Below, piece by piece: positions 13,364-14,912 of a DNA stretch of 14,912 nucleotides. Source of the stretch: CAYYJV01 sp964486395 (GTDB taxonomy: Bacteria; Patescibacteriota; Minisyncoccia; Minisyncoccales; MHMH01); contig CAZALP010000012.1 in NCBI GenBank assembly GCA_964486395.1, positions 1-14,912 of the forward strand. Reading direction: 5' to 3'. The notes beneath the pieces were generated by a model. It was not told where the DNA came from, searched no databases, and saw only the letters and a program-made list of their open reading frames with translations. The position numbers were made by a program, and so were the translations under genes. The number at the start of each line of letters is the position of its first letter. Within the stretch, counting starts at the first letter, position 1.

Positions 13364-13393
13364 TCGCTAAGAATGGCTGTCGCTAAGAATGGC
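13364..13393. repeat. 16-bp tandem duplication at the end of the membrane protein gene
   Basis: TCGCTAAGAATGGC occurs at 13364-13377 and again at 13380-13393 (period 16). On the - strand the duplication spans the stop codon. Because 16 is not a multiple of three, the second unit is read in another phase and supplies the present TAG stop (13367-13369). Confidence 0.8.
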
Positions 13394-13732
13394 CTTGATG
13401 GAAGGAACTAAGATGGCGGTGATTACCGCAATTCCGCCCGCCCAAATTGCGACAGGTACAACCATAGCCAGAAAATCCGGCCGGATTGACAAAGCAGTAG
13501 AAAAAGCTATCAAAACGGCAAATCCTGCGGTGGATACTGCATTTACTACTTCAGAGGGAGATACATACATCCCATACAGAGAATAGTAAAGCCAGGCCAC
13601 CATGATGATAATTCCTCCTACGGTTGCTGCTCCAACCATCCTAACCTCTGGCGAAATTATAAAGAATATTGTCAGAATAATGGCTACTGCGATTCCCACA
13701 CCTCCCAGAGCATGCTTTACATTATTTGGCAT
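13367..13732 (-). CDS. Small four-helix membrane protein of unknown function
   Basis: The 121-aa hydrophobic protein has four predicted membrane helices (about residues 8-28, 32-52, 62-83 and 87-112) separated by very short loops (PEVR, SPSE, RPD), a Lys/His-containing N-terminus (MPNNVKH) and a polar C-terminal tail (SDSHS). There is no enzyme motif or signal cleavage site, and I do not recognise the family. Its expression signals are the best in the window: a consensus promoter with extended -10, a leader with a repeated TGGTTAGTTC, a perfect AAGGAGGTG Shine-Dalgarno and a strong terminator. It sits alone between mraY and murL, so it is probably an abundant membrane protein, possibly envelope-related by location only. 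Confidence 0.75.
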   Translation of the reverse strand: MPNNVKHALGGVGIAVAIILTIFFIISPEVRMVGAATVGGIIIMVAWLYYSLYGMYVSPSEVVNAVSTAGFAVLIAFSTALSIRPDFLAMVVPVAIWAGGIAVITAILVPSIKAILSDSHS

Positions 13733-13736
13733 TTTT

Positions 13737-13745
13737 CACCTCCTT
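13737..13745 (-). promoter_or_regulatory. Perfect Shine-Dalgarno of the membrane protein gene
   Basis: AAGGAGGTG on the - strand, four bases before the ATG at 13732 and preceded by a purine-rich tract (13746-13760). It fixes the start and shows that this genome does use anti-Shine-Dalgarno pairing, in contrast with most genes here. Confidence 0.85.
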
Positions 13746-13768
13746 TCTTTCTTTTTTTGGAAACTTCA

Positions 13769-13792
13769 GAACTAACCAAAGTGAACTAACCA
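13769..13792 (-). repeat. Direct repeat over the transcription start (operator candidate)
   Basis: TGGTTAGTTC is present twice (13792-13783 and 13778-13769 on the - strand) with a 4-nt gap, beginning two bases after the -10 box and covering the predicted start near 13787. Two identical sites 14 bp apart could bind a repressor, or form part of the mRNA leader. Confidence 0.5.
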
Positions 13793-13793
13793 C

Positions 13794-13821
13794 ATTATAT
13801 CAAGTCTGGGAAAATTGTCAA
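13794..13821 (-). promoter_or_regulatory. Consensus promoter of the membrane protein gene
   Basis: On the - strand TTGACA (13821-13816), a 16-bp spacer and TATAAT (13799-13794) are both perfect boxes, and the spacer ends in TGA to give an extended -10. This is the strongest promoter visible in the window. Confidence 0.85.
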
Positions 13822-13845
13822 TACTTATCCCGCCAGGCGTATTGA
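13818..13845. repeat. Inverted repeat overlapping the -35 box
   Basis: TCAATAC (13818-13824) and GTATTGA (13839-13845) are reverse complements around a 14-nt GC-richer centre. It lies between the mraY stop and the -35 box and overlaps that box. It might be an operator, or a weak mraY terminator that lacks a T-tract. Confidence 0.35.
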
Positions 13846-13856
13846 TAATAATTTAT

Positions 13857-14912
13857 TTAGCCTAGCAAGCGGATGGTTACTCCAATGATAGCCATCACCA
13901 CGCCGATCACCCAAAATCTCATTGTTATCTTGTAATGGGGCCAGCCTTTAGCCTCGAAATGATGATGAATCGGAGAAGCCAGAAATATCTTTTTGTGCCG
14001 GATTTTTTTTGAAAGAAGCTGCAGAATAACAGAACCGGATTCTATGACCAGCAAAAATCCGATTATGGGCAGCACTAACACGGAATTTGTGAGAAAGGCA
14101 ACTACGGTAAGGGAGGCGGTCAGCCCCATTATTCCCGTTTCGCCGGCAATGAAGCGAGCGGGGGGTATGTTGTACCATAAAAAAGCCAATAAGGCCCCTA
14201 AAATTACGGCGCAAAAGGCGGCAATGTTTATTTGTCCCAAAAATAAGGCAATGCCAGCAAAAGCTCCGAAGATAGCGGCAAAGCTGCCTCCTGCCAGTCC
14301 GTCCAAGCCGTCAATTACTCCTCCAGAATAAGTGGCCATCATTACCAAAATGAAAAAAGGCACATACCACAGGCCTATCTCAAAATCCCCTATTCCCGGC
14401 ACGTGCAGGGTGGACCAGCCCAGTTTTGAATAAAACCACCAAGCTCCGATTACCCCTATGACGCCCATGAGAATTAAGCGCTGTTTGAGCTTCAGTCCCC
14501 CGGCAATATATTTTCCCTTGCCCGCAACCTGGAGAATGTCATCTGCCAGTCCCACCAGCGCTGCCGCCACTAAAGCAAAAAAAGGCAGCCAGGTTTGGCC
14601 TCTGTCCAAAAAGTTTAATTTGGCAAACCAGAAAATTTCAGTTTTGGCCAGCAAATAGAACAATATCGCCAGAATCAGGGGAACAATCCAAATTAAAATT
14701 CCTCCAAACCTGGGGACGCTGGTTTCGTCTTTTGAATGAAATTGCTGGAAATAAGTCAAATCTTTGCCATCTATTGATTTTGTTCTTACCTCTTTTCTCC
14801 AGAGTTTGTGCTTGTATAAAATTTTGGTTAAAACCGGCGTTAAACTAAAAGCTAAAACAAAGCTTAAAGCCCCCAAGGTAAATATTTTAATGACGTCGAC
14901 GGCAGCGTTTGG
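13857..14912 (-). CDS. mraY: MraY: phospho-MurNAc-pentapeptide transferase (5' end outside window)
   Basis: This polytopic enzyme transfers phospho-MurNAc-pentapeptide from UDP to undecaprenyl phosphate to make lipid I. The frame stays open to the window edge, and the bases before the TTG at 14876 encode DVIKIFTLGALSF, a typical MraY first helix. The gene therefore continues past 14912, and the TTG is not the start. Numbering from that TTG, motifs are ADD (111-113), VIDGLDGLAGG (187-197), FIAGETGIMGL (242-252) and PIHHHFEAKGW (302-312). Two positions are unusual: the MGDTG-type Asp is Glu246, and the Asn residues before DGLDGL are missing. It lies upstream of the rest of the cell-wall cluster, read in the same direction. 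Confidence 0.93.
   Translation of the reverse strand, partial: PNAAVDVIKIFTLGALSFVLAFSLTPVLTKILYKHKLWRKEVRTKSIDGKDLTYFQQFHSKDETSVPRFGGILIWIVPLILAILFYLLAKTEIFWFAKLNFLDRGQTWLPFFALVAAALVGLADDILQVAGKGKYIAGGLKLKQRLILMGVIGVIGAWWFYSKLGWSTLHVPGIGDFEIGLWYVPFFILVMMATYSGGVIDGLDGLAGGSFAAIFGAFAGIALFLGQINIAAFCAVILGALLAFLWYNIPPARFIAGETGIMGLTASLTVVAFLTNSVLVLPIIGFLLVIESGSVILQLLSKKIRHKKIFLASPIHHHFEAKGWPHYKITMRFWVIGVVMAIIGVTIRLLG

Noticed and set aside
14874..14876. TTG as the mraY start
   Set aside because: The frame is open to the window edge and the extra residues match the first MraY helix, so the true start lies outside.
1..14912. CRISPR array, rRNA, insertion sequence or altered genetic code
   Set aside because: No regularly spaced repeats, rRNA segments or transposase motifs were seen. 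TGA acts as a normal stop (for example in ftsW and the flavoprotein gene).

Overview
The window looks like chromosomal DNA of a Candidate Phyla Radiation (Patescibacteria, probably Parcubacteria-type) bacterium. The reasons are low GC content, compact genes that often overlap, TGA used as an ordinary stop, few Shine-Dalgarno sequences, and cell-wall enzymes (MurD, MurG, MraY) with the unusual motif variants seen in that group. The placement is inferred from protein character alone; no 16S rRNA or ribosomal protein gene is present.

Left part (1-5505), mostly + strand: a small heat-shock protein (Hsp20) whose start codon lies in an AU-only hairpin; a compact glycogen-debranching-type glucosidase that overlaps a convergent GT4 glycosyltransferase; a decayed patch with the 5' end of a GT2 glycosyltransferase and the 5' end of a membrane-anchored protein running into a geranylgeranyl-reductase-like flavoprotein; then a TIM-barrel-like protein overlapping a membrane-anchored PsbP/MOG1-like protein.

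Middle (5506-6660): gene direction switches. A bidirectional terminator is followed by a sequence resembling a chromosome-dimer resolution (dif) site, immediately downstream of a Xer-type tyrosine recombinase. Part of the dif-like sequence recurs in the recombinase leader. Genes converge on this point, as expected at a replication terminus, but that is inference.

Right part (6667-14912), all - strand: gltX coupled to a small secreted protein, then a peptidoglycan operon read murL-murD-ftsW-murG, a small strongly expressed-looking four-helix membrane protein, and mraY, whose 5' end runs off the window. The standout is murL next to murD. MurL is the ATP-dependent epimerase that converts UDP-MurNAc-L-Ala-L-Glu to the D-Glu form, so this organism probably adds L-Glu with a MurD2-like ligase and epimerises it afterwards, instead of making free D-Glu. 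MraY, MurG and FtsW then supply the lipid-linked steps and polymerisation.

Regulatory theme: at least five genes (588, 2772, 4178, 8509 and 13280) have a -10 box 6-9 nt before the start codon and no Shine-Dalgarno, suggesting leaderless mRNAs. Four of the five boxes are of the extended TGN type. By contrast, the 121-aa membrane protein has a consensus promoter, a perfect Shine-Dalgarno and its own terminator.
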